Shown here piece after piece: positions 44,398 to 54,035 of a stretch of 64,000 nucleotides of DNA. Each line of letters begins with the position of its first letter. Positions within the stretch are counted from its first letter, which is position 1. The position numbers and the translations under genes are program-made. This DNA comes from Ensifer canadensis (GTDB lineage: Bacteria; Pseudomonadota; Alphaproteobacteria; Rhizobiales; Rhizobiaceae): contig NZ_CP083374.1 of NCBI RefSeq assembly GCF_017488845.2, forward strand, positions 467,501 to 531,500, given 5' to 3'. The notes beneath the pieces are model-generated. The model did no database searches. It had not been told where the DNA came from and worked only from the letters and a program-made list of their open reading frames with translations.

Positions 44398-44499
44398 AGA
44401 GCGTTTCCGGCTTTGACGCGCCACAGAACCGCTCCAGCTCTTTGTTTTCACGCATTCCCCGACGGAAAACCGCTTCGCACTTTTCCTGGATATGCTTTA
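44398..44499 (-). repeat. Rhizobial palindromic intergenic repeat, copy D
   Basis: About 100 bases starting at the stop codon of the binding-protein gene. Read on the minus strand it begins AGCATATCCAGGAAAAGTGC and continues GAAGCGGTTTTCCG and GAATGCGTGAAAACAAAGAG, nearly identical to copy A at 1186-1286. It lies inside an ABC operon, between the binding protein and the first permease, the position where other operons in this window have a simple hairpin. Confidence 0.8.
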
Positions 44500-45729
44500 A
44501 CCAAGCACCGCCTTTATTTTTTCGGCCGCCTGATCGAGTGCTTCCTTCGGCGCCATCTGCCCGGTCAGGGCCGCCTGGATCGCATCCTGGATCGCCTTGG
44601 AAATCTTCGGCCATTCCGGGTGCGGACCGCGCGGCTTTGCGTATTTGAGCTGCTCGTTGAACACCTTGAGGGCGGCGTCCTTGAGCGGCACGCCGGTTTC
44701 AGGAATGGCGATGTCGGAGCGGGCCGGCAGCTGCCCGAAGTCCTTGAACATTCGGTTATCCTGGGAGGCGAAATATTCGAGCACCTTGAAGGCTTCGGCC
44801 GGATGTTGCGTGTTGGAGAAAATCGCCCAGTTGAAGTCGCCCATGGCCGAAGAGCGCTCCGCACCGACTTCAGGGACCGGTAGCAGTGCCACGCCCCAAT
44901 CGAACTTCGCTTCGCTCACCATGCGGTCGAGCTCCCATGGCCCGGAGATCGCCATGGCGGCGTTGCCTGAATTGAAGGTGCCGGTCGAATCCCATTGGCC
45001 GCGCGTCAACGTATCCGGCGAGGCCAGTTTCTCGGTGATGATCGTCTTCCAGACCTCGAGCGCCTTGACCGCGCCGTCCGAGTTGATGTGCTCGTAGCTG
45101 CCGCCAGCCATCTGCGCCCAGGGCAGGAACTGGAATGTCCCTTCCTCGTTCGCCTTGGCCGAGAAGGCGAGACCATAGACGTTGGCAGCGGGATCCGTCA
45201 GCTTGCGCGCCGCATCGACCAATTCGTCCCAGGTCTGGGGCGGCTTGTCCGGATCAAGGCCTTTCGCCTTGAACATGTCCTTGTTGTAGTAGAGCGCAAT
45301 CGTATTGGTTGCCTTCGGCAGGCCGTAGTTCTTGCCGTCCCACATGGTGGAAGCGAGCGGCCCGGGGAAATAGTTCGACGTCTTCACCACCGTCGACTTG
45401 GCGATCATGTCGGTGAGATCAAGGAAGGCGCCGCGCGACGAAAACAGCGCATGCTCGGGATTATCGATGGCGATGATGTCCGGCGCCTGGCCGGTCGAAT
45501 AGGCTCGCATCGCCTCGCTGACGACATCATCGAACTGGATCTGGCGATATTCGACCTTGATGCCGGCGTTCAACTTGTTGAAGTCCGATATCAGGTTCGG
45601 TGCCGGCTGGATGTCGCGATCAAGCGACCAGACGTTGATCGTGACGTCTTCGGCTTTGGCCGAGAGTCCGAACAAAGAGACACCTGCAAGGGCGAGAACG
45701 CCCAGGATTGCGGATCCGCGGATAGCCAT
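44497..45729 (-). CDS. CUT1 sugar ABC transporter substrate-binding protein
   Basis: A 410-residue exported family-1 binding protein. Signal peptide [20 protein letters not shown] with cleavage near SAKA-ED (about residue 26). Typical features: INVWSLDRD after cleavage, [33 protein letters not shown], and [19 protein letters not shown] precedes the ATG. It follows the isomerase and oxidoreductase genes and is followed by repeat copy D. The ligand is probably a sugar or polyol processed by those enzymes. Confidence 0.92.
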   Translation of the reverse strand: MAIRGSAILGVLALAGVSLFGLSAKAEDVTINVWSLDRDIQPAPNLISDFNKLNAGIKVEYRQIQFDDVVSEAMRAYSTGQAPDIIAIDNPEHALFSSRGAFLDLTDMIAKSTVVKTSNYFPGPLASTMWDGKNYGLPKATNTIALYYNKDMFKAKGLDPDKPPQTWDELVDAARKLTDPAANVYGLAFSAKANEEGTFQFLPWAQMAGGSYEHINSDGAVKALEVWKTIITEKLASPDTLTRGQWDSTGTFNSGNAAMAISGPWELDRMVSEAKFDWGVALLPVPEVGAERSSAMGDFNWAIFSNTQHPAEAFKVLEYFASQDNRMFKDFGQLPARSDIAIPETGVPLKDAALKVFNEQLKYAKPRGPHPEWPKISKAIQDAIQAALTGQMAPKEALDQAAEKIKAVLG

Positions 45730-45754
45730 TTTCTCCTCCTTTGGTTATCCCGCA

Positions 45755-45775
45755 GCCGGCATCCTCCATGCCGGC
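45755..45775 (-). terminator. Small hairpin between isomerase and binding-protein genes
   Basis: Perfect 8-base-pair stem GCCGGCAT / ATGCCGGC with a CCTCC loop in the 59 bases between the two genes. It has no T-run; probably a processing or attenuation site. Confidence 0.4.
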
Positions 45776-45788
45776 CGATATGCACACC

Positions 45789-46691
45789 TCAGACCGGATC
45801 GGCGACGAAGTCGCCGCCCCGGCAAGCCTTGAGATAGTTCAGGCCATGGACCTGGCCGGTCATCTCCAATGCGTCGCGGTAGACCGGATCGTGCCAGCCC
45901 TCGATGTCGATCGAGCCGGACCAGCCGGCCAGCCGAAGCTCGGAAATCACGTCGGTCCAATTGGTGTCGCCGAAGCCCGGCGTGCGCATGAAGACGAATT
46001 TCTCCTTGCCGAAGATGCCGTGTTCGCGGATGACATCCCAGCGAATGGTCGCGTCCTTGCCGTGCACGTGGAAGATCTTTGTCGCCCATTTGCGGATCTG
46101 CGGCAGTGGATCGATCAGATAGACCATCTGATGGCAGGGCTCCCACTCGATCCCGATGTGGTCGTCCGGCGTCTCGTTGAAGATCAGTTCCCAAGCATCC
46201 GGATTATGGGCGATGTTCCAGTCACCGGTCTGCCAGTTGCCGTCCATGGCGCAATTCTCGAAGGCAATCTTCACACCCTTGTCGGCCGCGCGTTTTGACA
46301 GCTCGGACCAGATTTCCCTGTAGCGCGGCAGACTGTCGGTCAACGGCTTGCCGCGGATGCGGCCGGTGAAACCGGCAACGCAAGTAGCGCCGAAATGATG
46401 GGCATTGTCGATGCAGTCTCGCCAACCCTGCAATGTCTCTTCGTCGATCGCGGTCGTCTCAAGCGGATTTCCAAACATGCCGAGCGTCGAGATGGTGATA
46501 TCGCGGCCGCCGATCGCCTCCACGCACCGTTTGCCGAGCTCGGCAAGGTCCTGACCATTGGTCGTCTGCCAGAAGAACGGTTCGAAGCTTTCGAAGCCCA
46601 TTTCGGCGATCTGGTCGATGCGTTTGTCGGCGCCACCCTTGGTGGCCGAGATCATGGTGCCGATGCGGATGGATTTTGCAGGGTTCGTCAA
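45789..46691 (-). CDS. Sugar phosphate isomerase/epimerase family protein (TIM barrel)
   Basis: A 300-residue AP-endonuclease-2-like TIM barrel. Metal-site regions are visible: IAFENCAMDG, GIEWEPCHQMV, IFHVHGKDA and SIDIEGWHDP supply the usual Glu/Asp/His ligands. Such enzymes epimerise or dehydrate sugars and inositols and often stand next to Gfo/Idh/MocA dehydrogenases, as here (9 bases upstream). It likely follows the dehydrogenase step in catabolism of the imported sugar. Confidence 0.9.
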   Translation of the reverse strand: MTNPAKSIRIGTMISATKGGADKRIDQIAEMGFESFEPFFWQTTNGQDLAELGKRCVEAIGGRDITISTLGMFGNPLETTAIDEETLQGWRDCIDNAHHFGATCVAGFTGRIRGKPLTDSLPRYREIWSELSKRAADKGVKIAFENCAMDGNWQTGDWNIAHNPDAWELIFNETPDDHIGIEWEPCHQMVYLIDPLPQIRKWATKIFHVHGKDATIRWDVIREHGIFGKEKFVFMRTPGFGDTNWTDVISELRLAGWSGSIDIEGWHDPVYRDALEMTGQVHGLNYLKACRGGDFVADPV

Positions 46692-46700
46692 GATAGGCTC

Positions 46701-47735
46701 CTAGGCTGCAATGGTGACGCGTTTGCCATCACGGGCGCTGTCGATCGCGCCGAAGACCATGGCAAGGCTCTTGATGTTGTCGCTACCGTCCGTTTCCGGC
46801 ACGGTTCCCGTGTCGATCGCGCCGATGAAGCGCTCGATGACGCTTACATGGCCGTGCGTGTCGGCACCGTCTTCAGCCTCGGGAACCGTGATCGGCTCGA
46901 CCGCCCGCAGGAAACCTTCGCGACCGCTGACGACATTGGCTTCGAAGCGTTCGCCGCCATCCCAGATGAGCGTTCCCTTGGAGCCGGTGATCCGCCACGC
47001 ACTTTCCCAGCTGGTATTGGCGCCCTGCGCGCACCAGGATCCGCGATAGGTGAAGGCGACATTGTCGGAGAATTCAAAGATCGCATTGGCTGCAGCACCG
47101 TGGCGGTACCAGGAGCCTTGCGGATTGTATTCGTGGCAATAGACGGCAAGGGGATCCTTGCCTGACATGAAGCGCGCAGCGTCGAAGGTGTGGATGGCCA
47201 TGTCGAGCAGCAGGACGTTGTCCATCTGCTCGCGGAAGCCGCCGAAGTGTGGACCGAGGAAGAAATCGCAATGCAGCGCCGTCAGTTCACCGAGGCTGCC
47301 GGATTGGATGAGGCGGCGGATCCGGCGAACGCCGTCGATGAAGCGGCGGTTCTGGACGATCGCGTGAATACGTGAAGCGTCGACTGCGAGACGGCGCAGT
47401 TCGCGCGCATCATCGAGCGTGGCGGCCATCGGTTTTTCGCTGAGCACGTGGCAACCATGGGCCAGACCGGCCGCCACGACCGCGCGCCGAGCGGCCGGAA
47501 CGACGACGTCAAACAGCAGATCGGCCCTACTCTGGCGCAGGACTGCCGGCAGGTCTGTACCGATGATGATGTCGTGAAGCTTGAACTCGGCAGCGAGCGC
47601 TTGCGCGGTCGCCTGATCGAGATCGACGAGGCCCACGACCTCCACCTTCTCCCTCAGAAAGTCGCTCTCCGTCAGAGCCTTCAGCCAGCCTTTGGCCATA
47701 GCTCCGCACCCGCACAAAACGGCCCTGTGTCTCAC
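46701..47735 (-). CDS. Gfo/Idh/MocA-family oxidoreductase
   Basis: A 344-residue NAD(P)-dependent dehydrogenase. The Rossmann motif is VLCGCGAMAKGW at the N-terminus, the substrate-site EKP motif is HVLSEKPMAATL, and the catalytic region is LLLDMAIHTFDAARFM (D and H). Enzymes of this family oxidise sugars, polyols or inositols at a ring carbon. It is the first gene of the operon and faces a LacI gene across a perfect palindromic operator. The upstream GGAGGAAATC is a good RBS. Confidence 0.92.
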   Translation of the reverse strand: MRHRAVLCGCGAMAKGWLKALTESDFLREKVEVVGLVDLDQATAQALAAEFKLHDIIIGTDLPAVLRQSRADLLFDVVVPAARRAVVAAGLAHGCHVLSEKPMAATLDDARELRRLAVDASRIHAIVQNRRFIDGVRRIRRLIQSGSLGELTALHCDFFLGPHFGGFREQMDNVLLLDMAIHTFDAARFMSGKDPLAVYCHEYNPQGSWYRHGAAANAIFEFSDNVAFTYRGSWCAQGANTSWESAWRITGSKGTLIWDGGERFEANVVSGREGFLRAVEPITVPEAEDGADTHGHVSVIERFIGAIDTGTVPETDGSDNIKSLAMVFGAIDSARDGKRVTIAA

Positions 47736-47780
47736 GTGATTTCCTCCAGGAACGAAAGCCGAAACTCCTCAGTTGGCTTC

Positions 47781-47794
47781 CGTAAACGTTTACG
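47781..47794. promoter_or_regulatory. LacI-family operator CGTAAACGTTTACG
   Basis: Perfect 14-base palindrome with a central CG, 46 bases before the oxidoreductase start and about 80 before the LacI start. It is the obvious binding site for the divergent LacI regulator and differs from the TGCAAATCGTTTTGCA site at 5144. Confidence 0.85.
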
Positions 47795-47871
47795 ATACTA
47801 TGCGGCAAAGGGTTTTTGTGTCAAGAGGTGTGAAAATGGCCAGTCGCGGGTCTGGGGAGGAACGCGGAAAA

Positions 47872-48888
47872 ATGAAGGGGATTCGCCAACTTGCCGAACA
47901 CCTCGATATCTCGATCGGCACGGTCTCCCGCGCGCTGAACGGCAAACCCGACGTCAACGAAGAGACGCGAAAAAGAGTCCTCGAAGCGGCGGAATCCCTC
48001 GGGTATGTCGCCAACCAATCGGGCCGTGCGCTGAGGAAGGGGACGACCGGCGTCATCGGCTTCATGATGCAGACGGGGTCCGAAATCACCGGCCAGGGCG
48101 ACACCTTCTTCATGAGCGTCTTCGACGGCGTTCAGACCGTCTTTGCTCGTCACAAGCTCGATCTGGTCGCCTTGCTCTGCTCCTCGCAAGAGGACCCGAA
48201 CGACTATCTGAAGCGCGTCGTCGCCCGCGGCTTTGCCGACGGCATCATCCTGTCGGCCACCCGGCGCCACGATGCCCGCTTCGAACTGCTGGCAAAGCGC
48301 AAGATCCCCTTCATCACGCTCGGACGAAGCCTGACCGATGTCGGCCAGCCCTGGCTGGATCTCGATTTCGAAGGCATGGCCGAGGCATCTATCGACCGGC
48401 TGGTTGCGCGCGGACACAAGCATATCGCCGTTACCCGTCCGCACGACGACATGAACCTTGGCTATGTGTTCGAGGACCAGTGCCGCGCCACCCTCGCCCG
48501 GCACGGCCTTAATCTCGACGCGCGTCACGTCTTCCGCTCGACGCCCAACGAGGCCGGGGGGTACCAGATCGCCCGGGAACTGAGCGCGCTTGAGACACGT
48601 CCGACGGCAATCGTCCTCATCAACGAGGCCATTACCGTCGGGCTTTATCGCGGACTGGTCGAAGCCGGAATAAAACCCGGGCGCGACCTGGCGATCATCG
48701 GGCGTCAAAGCCCGCATTCGCAGTTTCTGTCGCCACGACTGACATCGTTCAGCCTGTCGCTACGCGACCTTGGCATTGCACTTGCCGAATCCCTGCTCGC
48801 GACGATGCCGGCCTTTGCCGAGATCTACCGCGAGCGATCCGCGCGATGCCTGTGGCCCATGGATCTCGTTCCTGGTGAAAGCGACTGA
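47872..48888 (+). CDS. LacI-family transcriptional regulator of the sugar ABC operon
   Basis: A 338-residue LacI protein. HTH residues 2-22 (KGIRQLAEHLDISIGTVSRA), hinge (YVANQSGRALRKGTTGVIGF) and a ligand-binding domain. The start at 47872 is chosen because the family starts directly before the HTH and GGGGAGG lies upstream; ATG codons at 47836 and 47773 are in frame and possible. The palindrome at 47781 would then lie in its leader or promoter. It probably represses the divergent oxidoreductase/isomerase/ABC operon until the sugar is present. Confidence 0.9.
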   Translation: MKGIRQLAEHLDISIGTVSRALNGKPDVNEETRKRVLEAAESLGYVANQSGRALRKGTTGVIGFMMQTGSEITGQGDTFFMSVFDGVQTVFARHKLDLVALLCSSQEDPNDYLKRVVARGFADGIILSATRRHDARFELLAKRKIPFITLGRSLTDVGQPWLDLDFEGMAEASIDRLVARGHKHIAVTRPHDDMNLGYVFEDQCRATLARHGLNLDARHVFRSTPNEAGGYQIARELSALETRPTAIVLINEAITVGLYRGLVEAGIKPGRDLAIIGRQSPHSQFLSPRLTSFSLSLRDLGIALAESLLATMPAFAEIYRERSARCLWPMDLVPGESD

Positions 48889-48898
48889 TCAAGCGGCT

Positions 48899-49999
48899 TC
48901 ACGAAGCGGCCATCAGGCTTTCCGCATATGCCATCATCAAGGGCCCCACACCTTTGGCGTCATCCGAAACGATGGGTTCGGTGAGATAGTAGCTCGGTGA
49001 ACCGTCGCGATAGCTGCCCTCGAAACCTCCAAGACCGGCGACATGGACAATGGTCGTGAAGCGGGTGGTCCCTTCGGCATCGGCAACGAGCCGGGTATTC
49101 AACAGCGCGTCAAGGGCGCGCTGCCCGGCCGCAGCCGCTCCCGCAGCAGTGTCCGCTTCGACTAGACCAAGACGAGCGGCGCGCAAGAGCGAATAGGCAA
49201 ACATGACCGAGGCAGAGCTTTCGAGGTAGTTGCCCTTCAGATCCGGCGCGTCGAGCACTTGATACCAGAGGCCGGACGAGGCTGCCTGACGGGCCATGAT
49301 CTCCTTTAGCAGCAAGCGGGCGCGCTGGCGCAACGACGCGGTCGCCTGGTCAACAGGAAGTGTCGCCAGAGCATCGACCACTGCCATTGCCAGCCAGCCC
49401 ACGGCCCGGGCCCAGACAGCGGGAGACTTGCCTGTCACAGGGTCAGCCCAGCGCTGCTGGCGGCTGTCATCATAGCCATGAACATAGAGGCCGCGTGTAG
49501 TCGCCGTGAGTGCCAAAGCCGTTGAAAACTGCTGCAACGCATCGGCGATCAGGTCCTTGCGGCCGGTCATCGTCGCATATTCGATCTGGAAGGGCAGTCC
49601 CATATACAGCCCGTCCAACCAGACCTGGTGCGGATAGCGCTTCTTGTGCCAGTAATTGCCGGCGGGAATGCGGGGGTGCGTCTCCAGCTGCCCGGCCAGC
49701 CGATCGGCGGCCAACCGGTAGCGCACATCATCGGCACCTTCAGCCAGCGGGAACAAGGCGCGCCCGGCCAGGATATTGTCGATATTGTATTCCTGGGGGT
49801 CGTAGCCCGAAAGTGCGCCATCGGCCGCGATCTGCTGATCGGCGAGACGATGAAGATGCGCCTTCCAGCGCGTTTCGCCTGTCGCATCAAAAAGAAGACT
49901 GAGGCCGCGATAGACGCAACCATCCTCGTAGCACCAGCTACCGCCCTTGTAGTGGTTATAACGCTTGGCGAATTCGTCGAAATATTCTGTCGGGTTCAC
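48899..49999 (-). CDS. GH105 unsaturated rhamnogalacturonyl hydrolase
   Basis: A 366-residue glycosidase of family 88/105 (YteR/YesR type). It has the (alpha/alpha)6-barrel motifs [13 protein letters not shown] (126-138, with the catalytic Asp129), [31 protein letters not shown] and [17 protein letters not shown]. It removes unsaturated uronic acid from pectin fragments by hydration. No signal peptide, so it acts inside the cell on imported oligosaccharides. The GTG start at 49999 overlaps the stop of the GH28 gene. Confidence 0.9.
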   Translation of the reverse strand: MNPTEYFDEFAKRYNHYKGGSWCYEDGCVYRGLSLLFDATGETRWKAHLHRLADQQIAADGALSGYDPQEYNIDNILAGRALFPLAEGADDVRYRLAADRLAGQLETHPRIPAGNYWHKKRYPHQVWLDGLYMGLPFQIEYATMTGRKDLIADALQQFSTALALTATTRGLYVHGYDDSRQQRWADPVTGKSPAVWARAVGWLAMAVVDALATLPVDQATASLRQRARLLLKEIMARQAASSGLWYQVLDAPDLKGNYLESSASVMFAYSLLRAARLGLVEADTAAGAAAAGQRALDALLNTRLVADAEGTTRFTTIVHVAGLGGFEGSYRDGSPSYYLTEPIVSDDAKGVGPLMMAYAESLMAAS

Positions 50000-51561
50000 G
50001 AGAGCATCTCATCGAAAGGAAGGGACACGGGGGCAGCGCTCAACAAGGAGGGATCGTCGCAATCGACCTCTGCCCGCTCGCTGACAATCGTCTCATGACG
50101 CATGGCTCGCACGCGATCGGCCATGATGGGTGGCGTTGCGACTGCCGCGGGATTGCTCGAGGTGATTTTAAGGCGGCGGATACGAACGTTGCGGATCGGG
50201 GCTTCAGGCAGTCCGAGAAATGCGCCCGCCGCATGGGCGAGCCCGCGGATCTCGACGTCTTCAATGATGACGCCGTCGATGAGCGGCGTTCCAGAATTGA
50301 CGACCGCCGGCTCACGGCACTGCACCCAGTCATCGTGGCCATCCGCGTCGCAATGATAGTGAGCGTTGGCCGACAGCGCCGTTTCGACGCCATCGAGCAA
50401 TACGCGGCGCATTACGATATTGGTGATCGACCCGCCGCGACCGCGACGGGTCTTCAGCCGCAGGCCGCGATCGGTGCCGATCATCTCGCAATCCTCGACG
50501 GAGACGTCAACGACGCCGCCGGACATCTCCGAGCCAATTACCAGGCCGCCGTGGCCACGCTCCATCAGGCAGTGACTGACACGGACGCCGCGCGTTTCGG
50601 CAAGGTGATCAGCCTCGCCGTTCGGGCCGCGTTTTCCTGCCTTGACGGCAATGCAATCGTCGCCGACTGAAAAGCGCACGCCCGCAATCACGACCTCACG
50701 ACAGCTCTCAGGGTTGAACCCATCGGTGTTCGGGCTGTCAGCTGGGGCAACGATGGTTAGTCCGGCAGCGGTCAGCCGAGCGCAGCCTTGCGGATGGATC
50801 GTCCAGGACGGTGCATTGCGGATCGTAAAACCGAGCAGTGCCACATCACGGCAGTTGATAAGATGCAGGCCACGCGGGCGACGCGCACCATCACGCGTCT
50901 CTTTCGGCCAACTCCACCAATCGCCCCTGTCGCCAGATCCGTCGAAGACGCCCCTGCCCTCGATCACCAGGTTATCCGCCTGCACCGCGTTTACCGGGGC
51001 ATTAAAGCAGGCCGCCGGCAGACCTTCCCAACTTCCAAGCATCCTACCGTTGTGATCGTGGGAAGGGAGAACAGGCCAGCCCGCGCGCACCGAAGGCGCT
51101 TGGAGCGTCGCCCCTTCAGCGAGATGCAAGGTCATTTGACTTTTGAGCCTAAGTGGAAAGGACGTCCACAGGCCCGGACCGAGATGGAGCGTGCCTCCGG
51201 TTGGAACGGCTGCGACCGCTTCGCAAAGGGCCGCAGCATTGCTGCGCGCGCCTTCAATATCGTCAGGCGCAATATCGGCGACGAGTCCGAAATCGGTTGC
51301 TTCCACGACACCTGCGCAGGGCGCAGTCTGAAACGACAGCGGCTGAAATCCCTCCACCTCGAAAAGATAACGGGTAGCCGGACGAAGCTCGTGCAGAAGG
51401 GTGACGACCGTTTGGGCTTCTCCGTGTTGCAGAACGCCGGTCTCATCCGGGGATGAAAGCCGCCAGACCGTCCTCGATTTCAAACGGTAGAGGGCTCCGG
51501 GCTGCGGCAGGCATAGCGCCGCCGTTCGCGCCGAGTGCGCGATGATGGAAGGTCGGGTCAT
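49996..51561 (-). CDS. GH28 polygalacturonase-type glycoside hydrolase
   Basis: A 521-residue protein. Residues about 10-85 form a fibronectin-III-like domain; from about 90 the right-handed beta-helix of GH28 begins. Catalytic motifs are NTDGF (278-282), GDD (300-302), GHGG (336-339) and RLKT (368-371), so all active-site residues are present. No signal peptide is evident; it therefore probably acts as a cytoplasmic exo-enzyme on imported oligogalacturonides. The ATG at 51561 follows GAGGCACGAC; the longer frame is rejected. It is coupled to GH105 and downstream of the transporter genes. Confidence 0.9.
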   Translation of the reverse strand: MTRPSIIAHSARTAALCLPQPGALYRLKSRTVWRLSSPDETGVLQHGEAQTVVTLLHELRPATRYLFEVEGFQPLSFQTAPCAGVVEATDFGLVADIAPDDIEGARSNAAALCEAVAAVPTGGTLHLGPGLWTSFPLRLKSQMTLHLAEGATLQAPSVRAGWPVLPSHDHNGRMLGSWEGLPAACFNAPVNAVQADNLVIEGRGVFDGSGDRGDWWSWPKETRDGARRPRGLHLINCRDVALLGFTIRNAPSWTIHPQGCARLTAAGLTIVAPADSPNTDGFNPESCREVVIAGVRFSVGDDCIAVKAGKRGPNGEADHLAETRGVRVSHCLMERGHGGLVIGSEMSGGVVDVSVEDCEMIGTDRGLRLKTRRGRGGSITNIVMRRVLLDGVETALSANAHYHCDADGHDDWVQCREPAVVNSGTPLIDGVIIEDVEIRGLAHAAGAFLGLPEAPIRNVRIRRLKITSSNPAAVATPPIMADRVRAMRHETIVSERAEVDCDDPSLLSAAPVSLPFDEMLS

Positions 51562-51599
51562 GTCGTGCCTCGTGTTGCGTGCCGCCAAGGGACGGAGGA

Positions 51600-51622
51600 C
51601 CCGCCGCGGCATCCGCGGCGGG
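51600..51622 (-). terminator. Intercistronic hairpin after the pectin-oligosaccharide binding-protein gene
   Basis: Perfect 10-base-pair stem CCCGCCGCGG / CCGCGGCGGG with a CAT loop, 12 bases after the binding-protein stop codon on the minus strand. No T-run. Likely protects the binding-protein transcript and lowers expression of the GH28/GH105 genes after it. Confidence 0.65.
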
Positions 51623-51634
51623 CAGTATCAATGG

Positions 51635-52900
51635 TCAGTCGAACTCGGCCAGAACGTCGTTCACCGTGTCGATGATCTGTTTGGCGCCATCTTCTGCGCT
51701 GATCTGGCCATAGGCGTACTCCTCAAGCGTATCGATGAAAGCGGCACGAATTTCTGGGTGTTCATTGAAGGGCGAAACCATCGGCCCCGTGGCGGCCATG
51801 ACGATCGCATTGGCGGCGCGAACCTCGGGTTCGCCCTTGTCGCCCAACCTGGCAGCGGCCGCTTTCGACGCGGGAAGACCGCGCGAGGTGCCTAGAGCAT
51901 CGATGCCTTCCGGCTCGTTCAGGAGGCAGTTGACGATCTGCGCCGCCGCATCCTGGTTCTTCGAGTTCTTGGAGATCGAAAACACCATGGAAGGCTTGCG
52001 ATAGACGCCTTCGGTAACCGCATCCGAAAGCTTCAGCATTGGTACAGGCTTGAGAACCTGACCATCCTTCAACGGGTCGGCATACTTGGAGTAAGTTGAA
52101 TCCCATTCGTAGGAGCCGGCGACCTTGCCTTCGGCCCAGGAGGGCTTTTCAAACAGATTGACGTTGCCGTCGGCGGCCTCCTCCTTCTGCGAGCGGATCG
52201 CGCCGGTTTCCACCAGCTTGCCGAGGAAGGAGATGCCTTCGGCGAGTTCCTCTGGCGTCCATGCTACGCGGTTGCTCGTCTGATCGACGAGATCCTTGCC
52301 AGTCTTCTGCACGACGGCAAGGGTCACCAGCAATTGGGCAGTCTCCTTCACCGCGTTGAAGGTGTAGTGGTCCTTGCCGAGCTTGTCCTTGATGGTCGCG
52401 GTTGCGGCGAAGAACTCGTCCCAGGTCTTCGGAATTTCGACGCCTGCCTTTTCGAAGGTCGTCGCGTTGAAGAAGAAGACACGACCCGTCGTCGAGACGG
52501 ATAGCCCCTGCAGGACCCCATTCATCGAACCGGCCGCGAGATCGCCTTCCGTCCAGTTGGACAGGTCGATTGCCTTCAGCGTGCGAAGGTCGGCGAACCC
52601 CTCGCCATTCTTGGAAAACAGCGGCAGCCACGGCCAGTTGACCTGAACGATATCAGCTTCGGTCCTGCCGGCCATTTGCGTCGTCAGTTTTTCGAGGTAG
52701 CCGTCGAAGCCGGTGAACTCGCCCTTGACCGTGTGGCCGTATTTCTGGCCGCAGGCAGCTGTCGCCTTTTGAGTGGCTACGTGACGACTATCACCGCCCC
52801 ACCACGCCATGCGCAGTTCGGCGGCGCCAGCGGTGGCACCGAACGTGAGCGCGCCATAGGCGACGCCGGTCAATGCAAGCAAGGTTTTCGCAGTCTTCAT
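51635..52900 (-). CDS. CUT1 ABC transporter substrate-binding protein, pectin-oligosaccharide operon
   Basis: A 421-residue exported family-1 binding protein. N-terminus MKTAKTLLALTGVAYGALTF with cleavage near GAA-EL. It starts the mature part with LRMAWWGGDSRH and has TEADIVQVNWPWLPLFS and FFNATTFEKAGVEIPKTWDE, typical of the group that binds galacturonides or rhamnogalacturonides. The ATG at 52900 follows AAGGAGGAG; upstream residues are not used. With GH28 and GH105 next door, unsaturated pectin fragments are the likely ligand. Confidence 0.9.
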   Translation of the reverse strand: MKTAKTLLALTGVAYGALTFGATAGAAELRMAWWGGDSRHVATQKATAACGQKYGHTVKGEFTGFDGYLEKLTTQMAGRTEADIVQVNWPWLPLFSKNGEGFADLRTLKAIDLSNWTEGDLAAGSMNGVLQGLSVSTTGRVFFFNATTFEKAGVEIPKTWDEFFAATATIKDKLGKDHYTFNAVKETAQLLVTLAVVQKTGKDLVDQTSNRVAWTPEELAEGISFLGKLVETGAIRSQKEEAADGNVNLFEKPSWAEGKVAGSYEWDSTYSKYADPLKDGQVLKPVPMLKLSDAVTEGVYRKPSMVFSISKNSKNQDAAAQIVNCLLNEPEGIDALGTSRGLPASKAAAARLGDKGEPEVRAANAIVMAATGPMVSPFNEHPEIRAAFIDTLEEYAYGQISAEDGAKQIIDTVNDVLAEFD

Positions 52901-52940
52901 GGTTCTCCTCCTTCTTGGTGTATGGGCCAACGCCGCCTCC

Positions 52941-54035
52941 TCAAAGCGACACGTTGCGACCGTCAGTCTTGTCGAAAATGTGCAATCGTTCCGGATCGGG
53001 ACGAAGGCGGATGATCTCCGACCCTCCCAGTGCCTCGAACTCGGCTGCGCCGACGACGCTCACCACCTTGCGACCTTCGAGATCAGCGTGGAGATAGACC
53101 TCGTGCCCCATGAACTCAGCATTAGTGAGCTTCGCGGTGAGCGCCGGCCCGTCCGCCGCCAGCGATAGATGCTGTGGTCGGGTGCCGATCACGGCTTCTG
53201 TCGGGCGGGCCGAAAGCCGGCCTTCAAGGTGTGGTCCGAGCGGCAAGGTCTGGCTGCCGATCGAAAAGGACGATCCGTCGAGCCGGGCGTCGACAAGGTT
53301 CATTTCCGGACTGCCGATGAAGCCGGCCACGAACAGGTTCGCCGGGCGATCGTAGAGTTCCTTGGGCGTGGCCACCTGCATGATGTGACCGGCCTGCATA
53401 ACGCATATGCGATCCCCCATCGTCATGGCCTCGGTCTGATCATGCGTCACGTAGATGACCGTCGACGACAAGCCCTCCGCTTTGAGCTGGCGATGCAGGT
53501 CGGTTATGCGGACGCGCATCGAGGCTCGCAACTTGGCGTCGAGATTGGATAGTGGCTCATCGAACAGGAAGACGCCCGGCTTCTTGATGAGCGCGCGACC
53601 GAGAGCCACGCGCTGGGCCTGACCGCCTGAAAGCTGCTTGGGAAGGCGGTCGAGAAGCGGCTCGATCTCAAGGATCTCGGCCACTTGCTTGATCGCGGCC
53701 TCGATCTCCGCCTTCGGCTTGCCGGCGATCTTGAGCCCGAAGGCCAGGTTGCCGCGAACCTTCATATGAGGGTAGAGAGCGTAGTTCTGGAAGACCATGG
53801 CAATTGAGCGCTTGCCCGGCGGCAGATCGTTGACGCGCCGGTCCCCAATGAGGACTTCCCCGCCGGAAATCTCCTCAAGCCCCGCCACCATGCGCAGCGT
53901 CGTCGATTTGGCGCAGCCCGACGGGCCGACGAAAACCATGAACTCGCCGTCGTTGATGTCGAGATTGATGCCATGGACCGCCTTGAAGGCGTTGCCATAG
54001 ACCTTTTCGAGATTTTTCAGTTGAACCTTAGCCAT
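52941..54035 (-). CDS. CUT1 ABC transporter ATPase with variant Walker A
   Basis: A 364-residue UgpC/MalK-type ATPase. The Walker A reads GPSGCAKST: the last Gly before Lys (normally GCGKST) is Ala. The Q-loop MVFQNYALYPHMKV, signature LSGGQAQR, Walker B FLFDEPLSNLDA and regulatory domain (GTRPQHLSL) are normal, so it is probably active. It starts at 54035, overlapping the permease stop by 8 bases, and it completes the transporter of the pectin operon. Confidence 0.92.
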   Translation of the reverse strand: MAKVQLKNLEKVYGNAFKAVHGINLDINDGEFMVFVGPSGCAKSTTLRMVAGLEEISGGEVLIGDRRVNDLPPGKRSIAMVFQNYALYPHMKVRGNLAFGLKIAGKPKAEIEAAIKQVAEILEIEPLLDRLPKQLSGGQAQRVALGRALIKKPGVFLFDEPLSNLDAKLRASMRVRITDLHRQLKAEGLSSTVIYVTHDQTEAMTMGDRICVMQAGHIMQVATPKELYDRPANLFVAGFIGSPEMNLVDARLDGSSFSIGSQTLPLGPHLEGRLSARPTEAVIGTRPQHLSLAADGPALTAKLTNAEFMGHEVYLHADLEGRKVVSVVGAAEFEALGGSEIIRLRPDPERLHIFDKTDGRNVSL

